The translations under genes were made by a program, and so were the position numbers. Below are positions 1-8,359 of a stretch of 48,304 nucleotides of DNA, piece by piece. The first letter of the stretch is position 1. The number at the start of each line of letters is the position of its first letter. Location: assembly GCA_902601895.1 (NCBI GenBank), contig CACKOU010000009.1, positions 1-48,304 of the forward strand, in the 5' to 3' direction. Origin of the DNA: an uncultured Pelagibacteraceae bacterium (lineage in GTDB: Bacteria; Pseudomonadota; Alphaproteobacteria; Pelagibacterales; Pelagibacteraceae). The notes below the pieces were generated by a model. The model made no database searches and was not told the origin of the DNA. It was given only the letters and a program-made list of their open reading frames with translations.

Positions 1-2
1 AT

Positions 3-1121
3 GGAATTAAAATGGGTATTATTTTAGGATTTACTGGTCCAATTGAAACCCTAACACCTGCAATGGCAGCTTCTGCTGAACTAGCTTTTAAAGAAGCTTC
101 AGATTCTGGCTCATTACTTGGTGGAAAAAAAATATCTGTAGAAAGAGCCGACTCAACTTGTGTTGACTCTGCTGCTGCTACAACTGCTGCTGAAGGTTTA
201 GTTTCTGGTGGTGTTGTTGCTATTATGGGCGCTGATTGTTCTGGTGTTACAGGTGCAATAGCAACTAATGTTGCCGTACCAAATGGTGTTGTTATGATTT
301 CACCATCAGCTACATCACCAGGATTAACTGATCTTAATGATAATGGTTATTTCTTTAGAACTGCTCCATCAGATGCTAGAGGAGGACAAGTTCTTGCAGA
401 TATTACAAAAGACAGAAAAGTTAAATCATTAGCTGTAACTCATACTAACAATGACTACGGAAAAGGTTTAGCTGATGTTTATGTAGCTGCAGTTAAAGCT
501 CATGGTATTAAAGTAACAGCTGTTACAGCACACGAAGAAGGTAAAGGTGACTATGGTGCAGAAGTAGCGACACTTGCAGCAGCAGGTGGAGATGCTCTTG
601 CTGTTTTAGGTTACTTAGATCAAGCTGGTGGTAGTATAATTCAAGGATCATTGGACTCTGGATCATTTGATACTTTTGTTCTTTCAGATGGAATGATTGG
701 TGACTCTCTTACTGACAGATTTGGAAAAGATTTAAATAAATCATTTGGGTCTTTACCTGGATCAATGGGTAAAGGTGCTGGTATATTTAAAGAAGTTGCT
801 AGTGCTGGTGGTATTGATTCATCAGGTCCTTACACAGGTGAAAGTTATGATGCAGCAGCCTTGATCACTCTTGCAATGCAAGCTGGTGGAAAAGCTGACA
901 GAATGACTGTTCAAAAAAATGTAATGTCAGTAGCCAATGCTCCTGGAACAAAAATTTATCCAGGTGAATTAAAGAAAGCACTTGATTTATTAGCTAAAGG
1001 TAAAGCGGTAAACTATGAAGGTGCTACAGCTGTTGAATTTACAAATGTTGGTGAAGCTTTTGGATCTTTTATTGAAAAAGAAATAAAAGGTGGAAAATTT
1101 AAAGACAAAAAGCAAAGATAA
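3..1121 (+). CDS. Branched-chain amino acid-type ABC transporter substrate-binding protein, 5'-truncated
   Basis: This is a periplasmic binding protein of the LivJ/LivK type (Peripla_BP_6 fold) that would capture an amino acid or similar solute for a LivHMGF-type permease. The visible protein opens directly in the first beta strand of the mature fold (GIILGFTGPIE). It keeps the family layout of two alpha/beta lobes and ends with a lysine-rich tail. No signal peptide is present. The frame stays open upstream of the first internal ATG at position 12, back to the window edge, so the true start lies outside and ATG 12 is not the start. It converges on the minus-strand livM gene, with a strong hairpin between them. 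It probably supplies the cassette at 1225-5097, which has no binding-protein gene of its own strand. The substrate cannot be read from the sequence. Confidence 0.9.
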   Translation, partial: GIKMGIILGFTGPIETLTPAMAASAELAFKEASDSGSLLGGKKISVERADSTCVDSAAATTAAEGLVSGGVVAIMGADCSGVTGAIATNVAVPNGVVMISPSATSPGLTDLNDNGYFFRTAPSDARGGQVLADITKDRKVKSLAVTHTNNDYGKGLADVYVAAVKAHGIKVTAVTAHEEGKGDYGAEVATLAAAGGDALAVLGYLDQAGGSIIQGSLDSGSFDTFVLSDGMIGDSLTDRFGKDLNKSFGSLPGSMGKGAGIFKEVASAGGIDSSGPYTGESYDAAALITLAMQAGGKADRMTVQKNVMSVANAPGTKIYPGELKKALDLLAKGKAVNYEGATAVEFTNVGEAFGSFIEKEIKGGKFKDKKQR

Positions 1122-1130
1122 TTAGAAATT

Positions 1131-1158
1131 AAAACCCCAGTTTCTTAACTGGGGTTTT
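1131..1158. terminator. Bidirectional intrinsic terminator between convergent genes
   Basis: A perfect 12-bp inverted repeat (AAAACCCCAGTT, loop TCTT, AACTGGGGTTTT) lies 9 nt after the stop of the binding-protein gene. The outer A/T arms supply a U-tract in both directions, so it can end the plus-strand transcript and the incoming minus-strand liv transcript. Confidence 0.88.
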
Positions 1159-1225
1159 AAAATAAGTATTTGTCAGATAAATAAAATATTAATCCTAAAA
1201 CAATACCTAATAAAATATAATACAT
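1157..1225 (-). CDS. Possible 22-aa hydrophobic microprotein coupled to livM
   Basis: The ATG at 1225-1223 overlaps the livM stop as TAATG, the same coupling used elsewhere in this window. The frame encodes 22 residues beginning MYYILLGIVLGLIFY and then a charged turn (SDK), which fits a single membrane helix. Its stop codon touches the base of the terminator hairpin, so the transcript would end right after the ORF. No family is recognised. At this length in AT-rich DNA a chance ORF is possible, and the call rests on the start overlap and the membrane-like composition. Confidence 0.35.
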   Translation of the reverse strand: MYYILLGIVLGLIFYLSDKYLF

Positions 1226-2595
1226 TATTGTTTAATAATTTTTTCCGGAATAATTCCTTGTGGTCTATAACGCATTATTAAAAGTAAACCAATTCCAATA
1301 ACTAAGAATCTAAAATATGGAGCACTTTCAATTAAGTGAACTCTAACTGCATTGGTTTCTGGTAGATGAGAAGTAAACAAATTAATTAAAAATAATGCAA
1401 TTGGAGCAGCTTCGACCCATAAAAACCAAACTACAAATCCCCCCAATATTGCTCCAAAATTATTTCCTGTTCCACCTACTATAACCATGACCCAAATTAC
1501 AAAGGTATATCTCATAGGTCTGTAGCTACCTGGTGTAAACAAACCGTCATTTGTAACCATCATAGCGCCAGCTAAGCCAACAATTGCAGATCCCAAAATA
1601 AAAATAAGGAGATGCTCTTTAACAATATTTTTACCCATTGCACTTGCCGCCTCTTCATTATCTCTTATAGCTCTCATTTTTCTTCCCCATGGTGAATAAA
1701 GGGCTTTCTGAGTCACAATTAACAAGATAATAACAACAGTAAGAAATAAACCTGTAAAACATAATTTTACATAAACCGATGAAGCATCAATAACCATTTG
1801 ATTTAGAGCTTCTTGCTTATCAGAAATTGAATTAATTAAATTTAATTTTGATGAATTAAATTTTGTAACTAAATTTATAAACCATTCTGAAGTTTGTAGA
1901 TCTATTTCGTATGGTGCTGGTCTTTTTAATCCTATTACATTTTTTACACCTCTTGCCAACCATTCCTCATGTTTAATAATTGAAACGATAATTTCTGCTA
2001 TTAATAATGTTGCAATAGCTAAATAATCTGCACGAAGACCTAATGCGATCTTTCCTATGACAAATGCTAAACTGCCAGCCAAAAGCGCGCCGATAATCCA
2101 AGAAAATAAAACGGGTAATCCCATGCCACCGAGAAATCCTGTCTTTGCTGGATCAACTGACTCAATTGCCTCTATTCCTGGTGCAGCAGTTATTCTTAGT
2201 AAAATTATTCCACCTAAAATTACAGAGGCTACTGAGTAATTTCTTAATTTAGACTTATCAAATCTATTAAGTATAAATTTAACTACAAAGATAATTGCAA
2301 CAATTATCCATATACAAGCTAAAATATTTAAACCTCCAACTTGCCAAGCTTTTTTGACTGGTTCAACCGAAACTAAGACTACAGCTAATCCTCCTAATGC
2401 TGTATATCCCATTATCCCAAAATTAATTAATCCAGCATAGCCCCATTGTATATTTGCCCCAATTGTCATAACTGCAGAAATTAAACAATAATTTAAAATA
2501 GTTAATGCTATAGACCAGGATTGAAATATCCCAACCAAAATTATTAAAAATATCATGATTGAATATGCGGCGATGACATTTTTATAATTCCTCAT
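1225..2595 (-). CDS. livM: Branched-chain amino acid ABC transporter permease (LivM type), cassette 1
   Basis: Inner-membrane permease subunit of a LivHMGF-type importer, pairing with the LivH-type protein encoded just upstream. The 456-aa protein is almost entirely hydrophobic segments. It carries the family's cytoplasmic coupling sequence GRKMRAIRDNEEAASAMG, which contacts the ATPases, and a glycine-rich segment near VGGTGNNFGAILGG. It is about 100 residues longer than usual (the second cassette's LivM here is 350 aa). Part of the excess is a polar stretch of roughly 60-70 residues before the helix that precedes the coupling sequence. The start overlaps the livH stop by 4 nt. It is the last clear gene of the minus-strand run. 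Confidence 0.92.
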   Translation of the reverse strand: MRNYKNVIAAYSIMIFLIILVGIFQSWSIALTILNYCLISAVMTIGANIQWGYAGLINFGIMGYTALGGLAVVLVSVEPVKKAWQVGGLNILACIWIIVAIIFVVKFILNRFDKSKLRNYSVASVILGGIILLRITAAPGIEAIESVDPAKTGFLGGMGLPVLFSWIIGALLAGSLAFVIGKIALGLRADYLAIATLLIAEIIVSIIKHEEWLARGVKNVIGLKRPAPYEIDLQTSEWFINLVTKFNSSKLNLINSISDKQEALNQMVIDASSVYVKLCFTGLFLTVVIILLIVTQKALYSPWGRKMRAIRDNEEAASAMGKNIVKEHLLIFILGSAIVGLAGAMMVTNDGLFTPGSYRPMRYTFVIWVMVIVGGTGNNFGAILGGFVVWFLWVEAAPIALFLINLFTSHLPETNAVRVHLIESAPYFRFLVIGIGLLLIMRYRPQGIIPEKIIKQ

Positions 2596-3602
2596 ATTAC
2601 TTTTCCTTTAAAGATACCTGACGGCCTTATTAATAAAACAATTACTAAAATTGAGAATGAAACTGCAAACTTGTAATCTGTCGATAATAACTGGAGTAAA
2701 GAGTCTGGCTCAAGATGTTCAGGTAATAGATATGAAATAAATCTTTTGTATGCGTAAGTTACAAATATTTCTGCAAAAGCTATAACGTATCCACCTAGGA
2801 AGGCTCCAAATGGATTTCCGATTCCCCCAACAATTGCTGCGGCGAATATTGGAAGCATATTATTAAAATAAACAAAAGGTCTATAACTTTTATCTAAACC
2901 GTATAATACTCCACCAATAGTAGCCAAAATTCCTGCGATGACCCATGTTATCAAAACAACTCTCTTAGGATCTATACCAGACAATAATGCTAAATCTTCA
3001 TTGTCCGAATAAGCTCTCATACTTGTTCCAGTTTTAGTTCTATTTAAAAACCAAAACATTATTGAAACAACAATTAAAGTTACGATTATTGTTATTGCTT
3101 GTGTTGATTTTAAAGTTATACCTTCTGCAAGACCAGTCATTTCTTTAAATTCTGTTGCTTTAATTATAAATTTTTCACCATCTAAAAATCTTCTGTCAGA
3201 TGGTCCAATGATTATTCTAATTAAGGCTTGAGTGACAAACATTACCCCTACACTAACCATTGCAAACTGAACTGGAGGACTTTTTTTTATCCTGTAATAA
3301 CTGAAAACAAATTTATCTATGATTAACATATATAAAATCATCATTAGGATGGCGAAAGGAATTGTTAAAAGTGCTGTTGGTAAAACACCTAATCCAAAAC
3401 CTAAAGACTGAAAATAATATGTCAGAATAACTGCAAACATTGTTCCAAAAGACATCATGTCTCCAGTTGCAAAATTAGCAAATCTTAAAACTGCATAAAT
3501 TAAAGTAACAAAAATAGCACCTAAAGCTAATTGTGAACCATAAGCTAACGCTGGTATTACTGTGAAATTAAAAAGTACAATTATTGCATTTAAGAAATCC
3601 AT
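2592..3602 (-). CDS. livH: Branched-chain amino acid ABC transporter permease (LivH type), cassette 1
   Basis: Second inner-membrane permease of cassette 1, 336 aa with about eight or nine hydrophobic segments. Family features include LRFANFATGDMMSFG near the N-terminus, the coupling sequence GTSMRAYSDNEDLALLSGID in the middle and AAIVGGIGNPFGAFLGGY near the C-terminus. The ATG overlaps the livF stop by one base and its stop overlaps the livM start by 4 nt, so the two permeases are translationally coupled. It would form the membrane channel with LivM and be energised by the LivG and LivF encoded upstream. Confidence 0.93.
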   Translation of the reverse strand: MDFLNAIIVLFNFTVIPALAYGSQLALGAIFVTLIYAVLRFANFATGDMMSFGTMFAVILTYYFQSLGFGLGVLPTALLTIPFAILMMILYMLIIDKFVFSYYRIKKSPPVQFAMVSVGVMFVTQALIRIIIGPSDRRFLDGEKFIIKATEFKEMTGLAEGITLKSTQAITIIVTLIVVSIMFWFLNRTKTGTSMRAYSDNEDLALLSGIDPKRVVLITWVIAGILATIGGVLYGLDKSYRPFVYFNNMLPIFAAAIVGGIGNPFGAFLGGYVIAFAEIFVTYAYKRFISYLLPEHLEPDSLLQLLSTDYKFAVSFSILVIVLLIRPSGIFKGKVI

Positions 3603-4309
3603 TATGCTCCCAAAAATGATCTACGAACCTCGGGATCCTCAAGTAAATCATTACCGGATCCCTCAAATTTATTTTGACCAGTTACCAATACATAGCCTCG
3701 ATCTGAAATACTTAATGCTTGTTTTGCGTTTTGCTCGACCATAATAACGGCAACATTTGTTTTTTTAACTTTGATTATATGTTCAAACAATTCATCCATT
3801 ACAATTGGAGAAACTCCAGCTGTGGGCTCGTCTAACATAAGAACTGATGGATCACTCATTAAAGCTCTTCCAAGCGCAACTTGCTGACGTTGTCCACCAG
3901 ATAATTGTCCGACGACTTGGGATTTTTTTTCATTTAAAATTGGAAATAAACTATAAATACTCTCAATTTTATTTTCTAAACTCCCTTCTGTCAAAAAGCC
4001 ACCGATCTCTAAATTTTCTCTAACAGTTAATTCTGCAAATACATTTCTTGTTTGTGGAACAAATGAAATTCCTTTTTTTACTCGATCTTGAGGATTAATT
4101 TTTGAAATATCTTCACCATTCAAAGTTACAGAGCCTGATTTTAATTTTAATAATCCGAGCATCGCTTTCATGGCTGTTGATTTGCCAGCGCCATTGGGAC
4201 CTAGAATAGCTACTATCTCCCCCCTATTTGCAGTTATGGAACATGAACTAATAATATCAGGTCCATCCCCATAACCTGCTGTCATTTTTACTCCTTCAAA
4301 GTATGCCAT
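3602..4309 (-). CDS. livF: Branched-chain amino acid ABC transporter ATP-binding protein (LivF type), cassette 1
   Basis: Cytoplasmic ATPase subunit, 235 aa, normal LivF length. Walker A is GPNGAGKST (about residues 37-45), the ABC signature is LSGGQRQQ, and Walker B with the catalytic glutamate is VLMLDEPTAG. The switch histidine position holds the unusual sequence VEQNAK, as is common in LivF proteins, where the canonical H-loop histidine is replaced. It is coupled to livG upstream (stop and start share base 4309) and to livH downstream. It works as a heterodimer with LivG. Confidence 0.93.
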   Translation of the reverse strand: MAYFEGVKMTAGYGDGPDIISSCSITANRGEIVAILGPNGAGKSTAMKAMLGLLKLKSGSVTLNGEDISKINPQDRVKKGISFVPQTRNVFAELTVRENLEIGGFLTEGSLENKIESIYSLFPILNEKKSQVVGQLSGGQRQQVALGRALMSDPSVLMLDEPTAGVSPIVMDELFEHIIKVKKTNVAVIMVEQNAKQALSISDRGYVLVTGQNKFEGSGNDLLEDPEVRRSFLGA

Positions 4310-5097
4310 TAATTTTCTTTTTTTGTTAAGTTTGACTTTCCAAGATAGCTCTCAATTACTTTTTCATTTTTTTTTACTTCTTCAGATGTTCCTTCAAATA
4401 AAACTGAACCATCTGCCATTACTATTACTGGATCACACATTCTGCTTATAAAATCCATATCATGCTCTATCATACAAAAAGTGTAATTTTTTTCTTTATT
4501 CAATTTTAATATTGCAGTTCCTAGATCTTTTAAAAGTGTTCGATTTACTCCCGCTCCCACTTCATCAAGTAAAACCAATTTTGCATCAACCATCATAGTT
4601 CTTCCTAATTCTAATAATTTTTTTTGACCTCCTGAAAGATTTCCTGCCCTTTCATTAGCTAAATGTGTTAAATTAAGAAAATCTACAACCTCATAGGCTT
4701 TTTCTCTAATAACTTTTTCCTCTTTTTTAACTAGTCCAGGTTTAATAAGCGCATTTAATAAATTTTCTCCACTTTGATTTGATGGCACCATCATTAAGTT
4801 TTCTAAAACTGTTAAGTTTGAAAATTCATGTGCAATCTGAAAAGTTCTTAATAATCCTCTGCCAAACAACTCATGTGATGGTACATCGGTAATATTTTCA
4901 TCATTAAATATTACATCTCCATCATTAGATTTTAAATTTCCGGCTATTAAATTAAATAATGTAGTTTTTCCTGAACCGTTTGGGCCAATTATTCCAGTGA
5001 TTGAACCTGATCTAATATTTAATGAGCAATTGGATACTGCTGCTAGTCCTCCAAATAATTTTGTAAGATTATTTACCTGTAATATATTGTCTGACAT
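4309..5097 (-). CDS. livG: Branched-chain amino acid ABC transporter ATP-binding protein (LivG type), cassette 1
   Basis: Second ATPase of the cassette, 262 aa. It shows Walker A GPNGSGKTT, the signature LSGGQKK, Walker B LVLLDE and an H-loop in CMIEHDMDF. The residue after the catalytic glutamate is unusual: DEVGAG instead of the DEPxAG seen in the other three liv ATPases of this window. The catalytic glutamate itself is kept. The C-terminal tail (GTSEEVKKNEKVIESYLG) is typical of LivG. One base separates it from the ProC-like gene upstream, so it is probably cotranscribed with that gene. Confidence 0.93.
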   Translation of the reverse strand: MSDNILQVNNLTKLFGGLAAVSNCSLNIRSGSITGIIGPNGSGKTTLFNLIAGNLKSNDGDVIFNDENITDVPSHELFGRGLLRTFQIAHEFSNLTVLENLMMVPSNQSGENLLNALIKPGLVKKEEKVIREKAYEVVDFLNLTHLANERAGNLSGGQKKLLELGRTMMVDAKLVLLDEVGAGVNRTLLKDLGTAILKLNKEKNYTFCMIEHDMDFISRMCDPVIVMADGSVLFEGTSEEVKKNEKVIESYLGKSNLTKKEN

Positions 5098-5098
5098 T

Positions 5099-5872
5099 TT
5101 ACTTGCTTTTTTTTAATCTATTCAAGACGCTATCTGCTGTTTTATTGAGAGATTTATAAAATCCAAGTTTTCTTAATTCTTTAACAGCTTGTTCATTTAA
5201 ACCTTTTGGAGTTTGTGAATTTTTAACAAGTACTTTTAAATCTTTATTTGAATTAATTTTTGCATCCTCAGATAAAGCAATAAATAATGAGGTAATATAC
5301 TTTTGAGAGTCACTCCTATTAATTCCTTTTTTTACTAACCATTCACTTAGAGTTTTTAGTAATTCATAAAATGGTGCCATCATTGATGATGTTGACCAAA
5401 AATTTAGTGATAGGTTTTCATTTTTTATTTCAACAGCTGTGCCAAGCTTATTAAAAAAATTTCTAACTTGTTTATCTGGTGGGAAAATTGGTACTGGTCC
5501 TTTTCTAAGAGAAATTGGAGGTAAAGGAATTGCTCTAATAATCTTAGTTTTAACTTTAATATACTTTTTTAATTCAGTCATTTTTATAGTTGATATAAAA
5601 CTTATTATCGTTTGACCTTTTTTAAATTTTAGTTTTGGAAGAATAATTTTTCCAATCGTTGGTGTTACTGCTAAAAAAACCCAATTTGATTGATTTATAA
5701 TATCCTGATTATCAGTAGATATTTTTATCTTTTTACTTTTTCTTTTCAGTTCTCTTGAAATTTTTGAATTTCTCTTTGAAACAATTATTCGATTAATTTT
5801 TAATTTTGATCCCAGTATTCCATTGATTACTGATTTTGCGATATGTCCTGTACCAATAAATCCGATTCTCAT
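5099..5872 (-). CDS. Pyrroline-5-carboxylate reductase-like NAD(P)-dependent oxidoreductase
   Basis: Rossmann-fold enzyme of the ProC/P5CR superfamily, 257 aa. The N-terminal nucleotide-binding motif is GFIGTGHIAKS, and the P5CR-like segment KIIRAIPLPPISLRKGPVPI follows near residues 110-130. The C-terminal helical dimerisation domain keeps the late motif SQTPKGLNEQAV, which resembles the ProC TSPGGTT-EA segment. ProC makes proline from pyrroline-5-carboxylate. A degenerate family member inside an amino acid uptake operon may instead act on a related cyclic imine or amino acid. It sits 1 nt from livG and about 30 nt after the CsiD-like gene. The family is clear; the exact substrate is not. 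Confidence 0.75.
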   Translation of the reverse strand: MRIGFIGTGHIAKSVINGILGSKLKINRIIVSKRNSKISRELKRKSKKIKISTDNQDIINQSNWVFLAVTPTIGKIILPKLKFKKGQTIISFISTIKMTELKKYIKVKTKIIRAIPLPPISLRKGPVPIFPPDKQVRNFFNKLGTAVEIKNENLSLNFWSTSSMMAPFYELLKTLSEWLVKKGINRSDSQKYITSLFIALSEDAKINSNKDLKVLVKNSQTPKGLNEQAVKELRKLGFYKSLNKTADSVLNRLKKSK

Positions 5873-5905
5873 GATAAACTAAGTGATTATTATCACTAAA
5901 ATTAA

Positions 5906-6826
5906 TTAATTAGTAAAAAAAGAACCTCTAATTCTTAGTAATTCTCTTGATAATTTTTTATTTTCTACAAATGGTTTTCTACCATGAAGCCAGAAATAAT
6001 TGTTTGCAACTACAGAAAAACCGACTGGTAAAGGCATTACGATCTTGTTTTGACTTCCCTCTAAAGAGTCTGATAATTTTTGTAGAAATAATCCCTGTTC
6101 CATATTTTTAGGCTCAGGAAATTGGTCAATATAAGAAATTTGTGGTTTTCCATTTTCATCCTCTGAAAAAACAGGATGTTCTACTTTATAGTCAACATTT
6201 TTACTTTTTGGAGAGCTCCATAAGAAGTTTTGTTTTCCAACATTATCATTAGTTAAACTATCTAAATGTTCCCAATCATCAAGGTGCAACATAGCAGTTT
6301 CTCCACCTTGTACATTTTCTTCCTCCATTTTTAACATTAATAACCAATCAGTTTTTTCTTTAACATAAGTACCATCAGTATGAAGATCCATATTTGTATA
6401 TGCTTTTCTAAGATATGAATCGCTATTGTCCTCATGTTTAACATGAAATCTTGCATAATATTTTCCAGCCATTGAGTCAAAATTTGGATTACCAAGTAAG
6501 TGTGTTACAGCTGTTGATAATTTAATAAGAAAATTATTATCGATTTTTTTAGATTTATTTTTAGGTCCTATAATAAAACAACCTGTGTCTCTATCCCTTA
6601 ATACAGAGTTTATAAATTTTCCTAGCCTTCCACCTGTTGAATCATCTAAAGATTTTGCAAGTGTAAATCTAGTAAAAGGTTTATATTCAAGAGCTGTAAT
6701 ATCAAATTTTTTAAAAGGAAATATTAGTTTATCTATAATTTCATCTTCAATTTTAATATTGATTATTCTTTTGGAATAATCACTAAATGAAATATCAAAC
6801 CCTTGAATAGTATCTAAGCTATCCAT
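5906..6826 (-). CDS. glaH: CsiD/GlaH-type Fe(II)/2-oxoglutarate-dependent glutarate hydroxylase-like protein
   Basis: The 306-aa protein aligns along its length with E. coli CsiD (GlaH), which hydroxylates glutarate to L-2-hydroxyglutarate at the end of lysine catabolism. Matching blocks include TALEYKPFTRF, NFDSMAGKYYARF, DNSDSYLRKAY, LHLDDWEHLD and FWLHGR. The Fe(II) facial triad is visible as H149 and D151 (MDLHTDGTY) and H281 (WLHGR). The arginine that would bind 2-oxoglutarate lies in SRELLRIRG near residues 294-300. CsiD normally sits beside lhgO (glaD) and gabDT. None of those is here, and it is embedded in a transport operon instead, so the substrate may be glutarate or a related C5 acid. 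Confidence 0.85.
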   Translation of the reverse strand: MDSLDTIQGFDISFSDYSKRIINIKIEDEIIDKLIFPFKKFDITALEYKPFTRFTLAKSLDDSTGGRLGKFINSVLRDRDTGCFIIGPKNKSKKIDNNFLIKLSTAVTHLLGNPNFDSMAGKYYARFHVKHEDNSDSYLRKAYTNMDLHTDGTYVKEKTDWLLMLKMEEENVQGGETAMLHLDDWEHLDSLTNDNVGKQNFLWSSPKSKNVDYKVEHPVFSEDENGKPQISYIDQFPEPKNMEQGLFLQKLSDSLEGSQNKIVMPLPVGFSVVANNYFWLHGRKPFVENKKLSRELLRIRGSFFTN

Positions 6827-6831
6827 TATAA

Positions 6832-7338
6832 TTATTTGTTACAAACTCCAATTGAATTTGGTCCACATGTTTCACCATTAGTCCAAGTTGCTCCAATTAA
6901 ATTTGCTCCATCAAAATTAGCATTGGTCATATTTGATGAAGTAAAATTAGCTTCCATTAAATTTGCATTTTGAAAATTTGCTTCAATTAATGTTGAACCC
7001 ATAAAATCAACTCTTGTCATATTGGCTCCAGTAAAATTAGCTTTTTCAAAATTTCCACCAACTAGAGTTGACTCATATAAGTTAGCTCTAACAAATGTTG
7101 ACTCTGGAAAAGTTCCAAATGACAAGTTAGAAGTCATCATAATACTTTTATCAAAATTTACTTGTATAAAACTTGCAAATGACAAGTTTGAGTTAGGCAA
7201 ATAACTACCTTGCAAATCTTGTCCATCTGAAAATCTACAGTTAGTATAATCAACTCCATCAGTTAAAGGATCATCACATGCAGCTTGTGAAATACCTGGT
7301 ATTAAAATCAAGAACAATAGTAAAATAATTTTTTTCAT
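6832..7338 (-). CDS. Secreted pentapeptide-repeat protein
   Basis: 168-aa protein with a signal peptide (hydrophobic core IILLLFLILIPGISQA, then CDDP). It is followed by tandem A(N/D)(L/F)xx repeats from about residue 40 to 150, for example ANFTGANMTRVDF and ANLMEANFTSSNMTNANF, which predict a right-handed quadrilateral beta helix. Six cysteines or fewer are visible, including a C-terminal pair (CGPNSIGVC) that could form a disulfide in the periplasm. It lies 1 nt from azlD and 5 nt from the glaH-like gene, so it is part of the operon. The function of such export-targeted pentapeptide proteins is unknown. Confidence 0.8.
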   Translation of the reverse strand: MKKIILLLFLILIPGISQAACDDPLTDGVDYTNCRFSDGQDLQGSYLPNSNLSFASFIQVNFDKSIMMTSNLSFGTFPESTFVRANLYESTLVGGNFEKANFTGANMTRVDFMGSTLIEANFQNANLMEANFTSSNMTNANFDGANLIGATWTNGETCGPNSIGVCNK

Positions 7339-7665
7339 TTATATCGTAAAGCTACTTAATAAAAACATAATGATAGCAGAGAATAAAGTTGGGTAAACTA
7401 AATTATTTCTAGTTAATTTAAAAATTATTATTGCTAAAAGCACAACAATTAATCTGGACAAGTAATTACTTTCAGAAAGTGCACCAGCTGGAAATATTAT
7501 CATTCTAGAAATTAATGCCGCCAATGTCGAATAGGCTAAATAATTAAACCACCTATATATTTTAGTATTTTCATCTATTATTTCAGAAGTAAAAGCTCCT
7601 AAAAACCTTGAGATATAAGTTGCTAAAGATGTAATAACAATTATTAAAACAATATTAGCTGACAT
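7339..7665 (-). CDS. azlD: AzlD family branched-chain amino acid transport protein
   Basis: Small inner-membrane protein, 108 aa with four hydrophobic segments, the usual AzlD size. The N-terminal segment TSLATYISRFLGAF is characteristic of the family. Its start overlaps the azlC stop by 11 nt. AzlC and AzlD together form a branched-chain amino acid exporter, so the operon couples uptake systems with an efflux pair. Confidence 0.85.
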   Translation of the reverse strand: MSANIVLIIVITSLATYISRFLGAFTSEIIDENTKIYRWFNYLAYSTLAALISRMIIFPAGALSESNYLSRLIVVLLAIIIFKLTRNNLVYPTLFSAIIMFLLSSFTI

Positions 7666-8359
7666 TTTTCTCTCCTATTACAAAAGCAACAGTTCCAGCT
7701 ACAAATCCACCAATCAAAACACACCAATCAGGACTAATAAGATAAAATAAAGGTCCTAAGATAGCTCCTAAAATTATTGAAACATTTAACTGTATAGACT
7801 TCATCACCCCTATCATTGTACAAGTAAAATAAATTGGATTAATAATAGCTAGTCCAATCATCATTTCTCTATTTAAGAAATCAGCAGAATAATAACCTAA
7901 AATAGTTGAAAAAATTGCTATCAACCAAGTTGCAGTTCCAATTCCTATCCAAAAATCGATTCTATATTTTTTTTCAATTTCTTTATAATTATTTTTCAGA
8001 ATTAACCACGAAGATACTGCAACAAAATGACATGAAAGATAATACTTCCATCTCGGTTGGCTTTGATGTTTTAATAATGGCATTAAAGATACAGTCATCG
8101 GATACAATCTTGCATTCACTAACCAAACTGCAAAAAATAAATTAAGTAACGAAACTCCAATCAAAATCGATTCTGCCATCACAAGTGAACCAGGTAAAGC
8201 ATAAGTTAAAAAGGTAGAAAAAATGCTTTCTTGAATTGTAAAACCTAAATTTTTTAATAAAGCACCAATTGCTAAAAAACTTAAACCAAGAGCAATCGCA
8301 GGGCTATCGAATTCTTTTGCACAAAGAATTCCTTTAAAAAAATATTTTGAATTAATCAT
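7655..8359 (-). CDS. azlC: AzlC family branched-chain amino acid permease
   Basis: Inner-membrane exporter subunit, 234 aa with about six to eight hydrophobic segments. Family landmarks are the N-terminal GILCAKEFDSPAIALGLSF region and VNARLYPMTVSLMPLL, the AzlC region that normally reads NxRh.l. The start overlaps the livF stop by 4 nt and the stop overlaps azlD. The partner for export is AzlD. Lower-specificity homologs export other hydrophobic amino acids, so leucine, isoleucine or valine are likely but not proven substrates. Confidence 0.87.
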   Translation of the reverse strand: MINSKYFFKGILCAKEFDSPAIALGLSFLAIGALLKNLGFTIQESIFSTFLTYALPGSLVMAESILIGVSLLNLFFAVWLVNARLYPMTVSLMPLLKHQSQPRWKYYLSCHFVAVSSWLILKNNYKEIEKKYRIDFWIGIGTATWLIAIFSTILGYYSADFLNREMMIGLAIINPIYFTCTMIGVMKSIQLNVSIILGAILGPLFYLISPDWCVLIGGFVAGTVAFVIGEKNVS

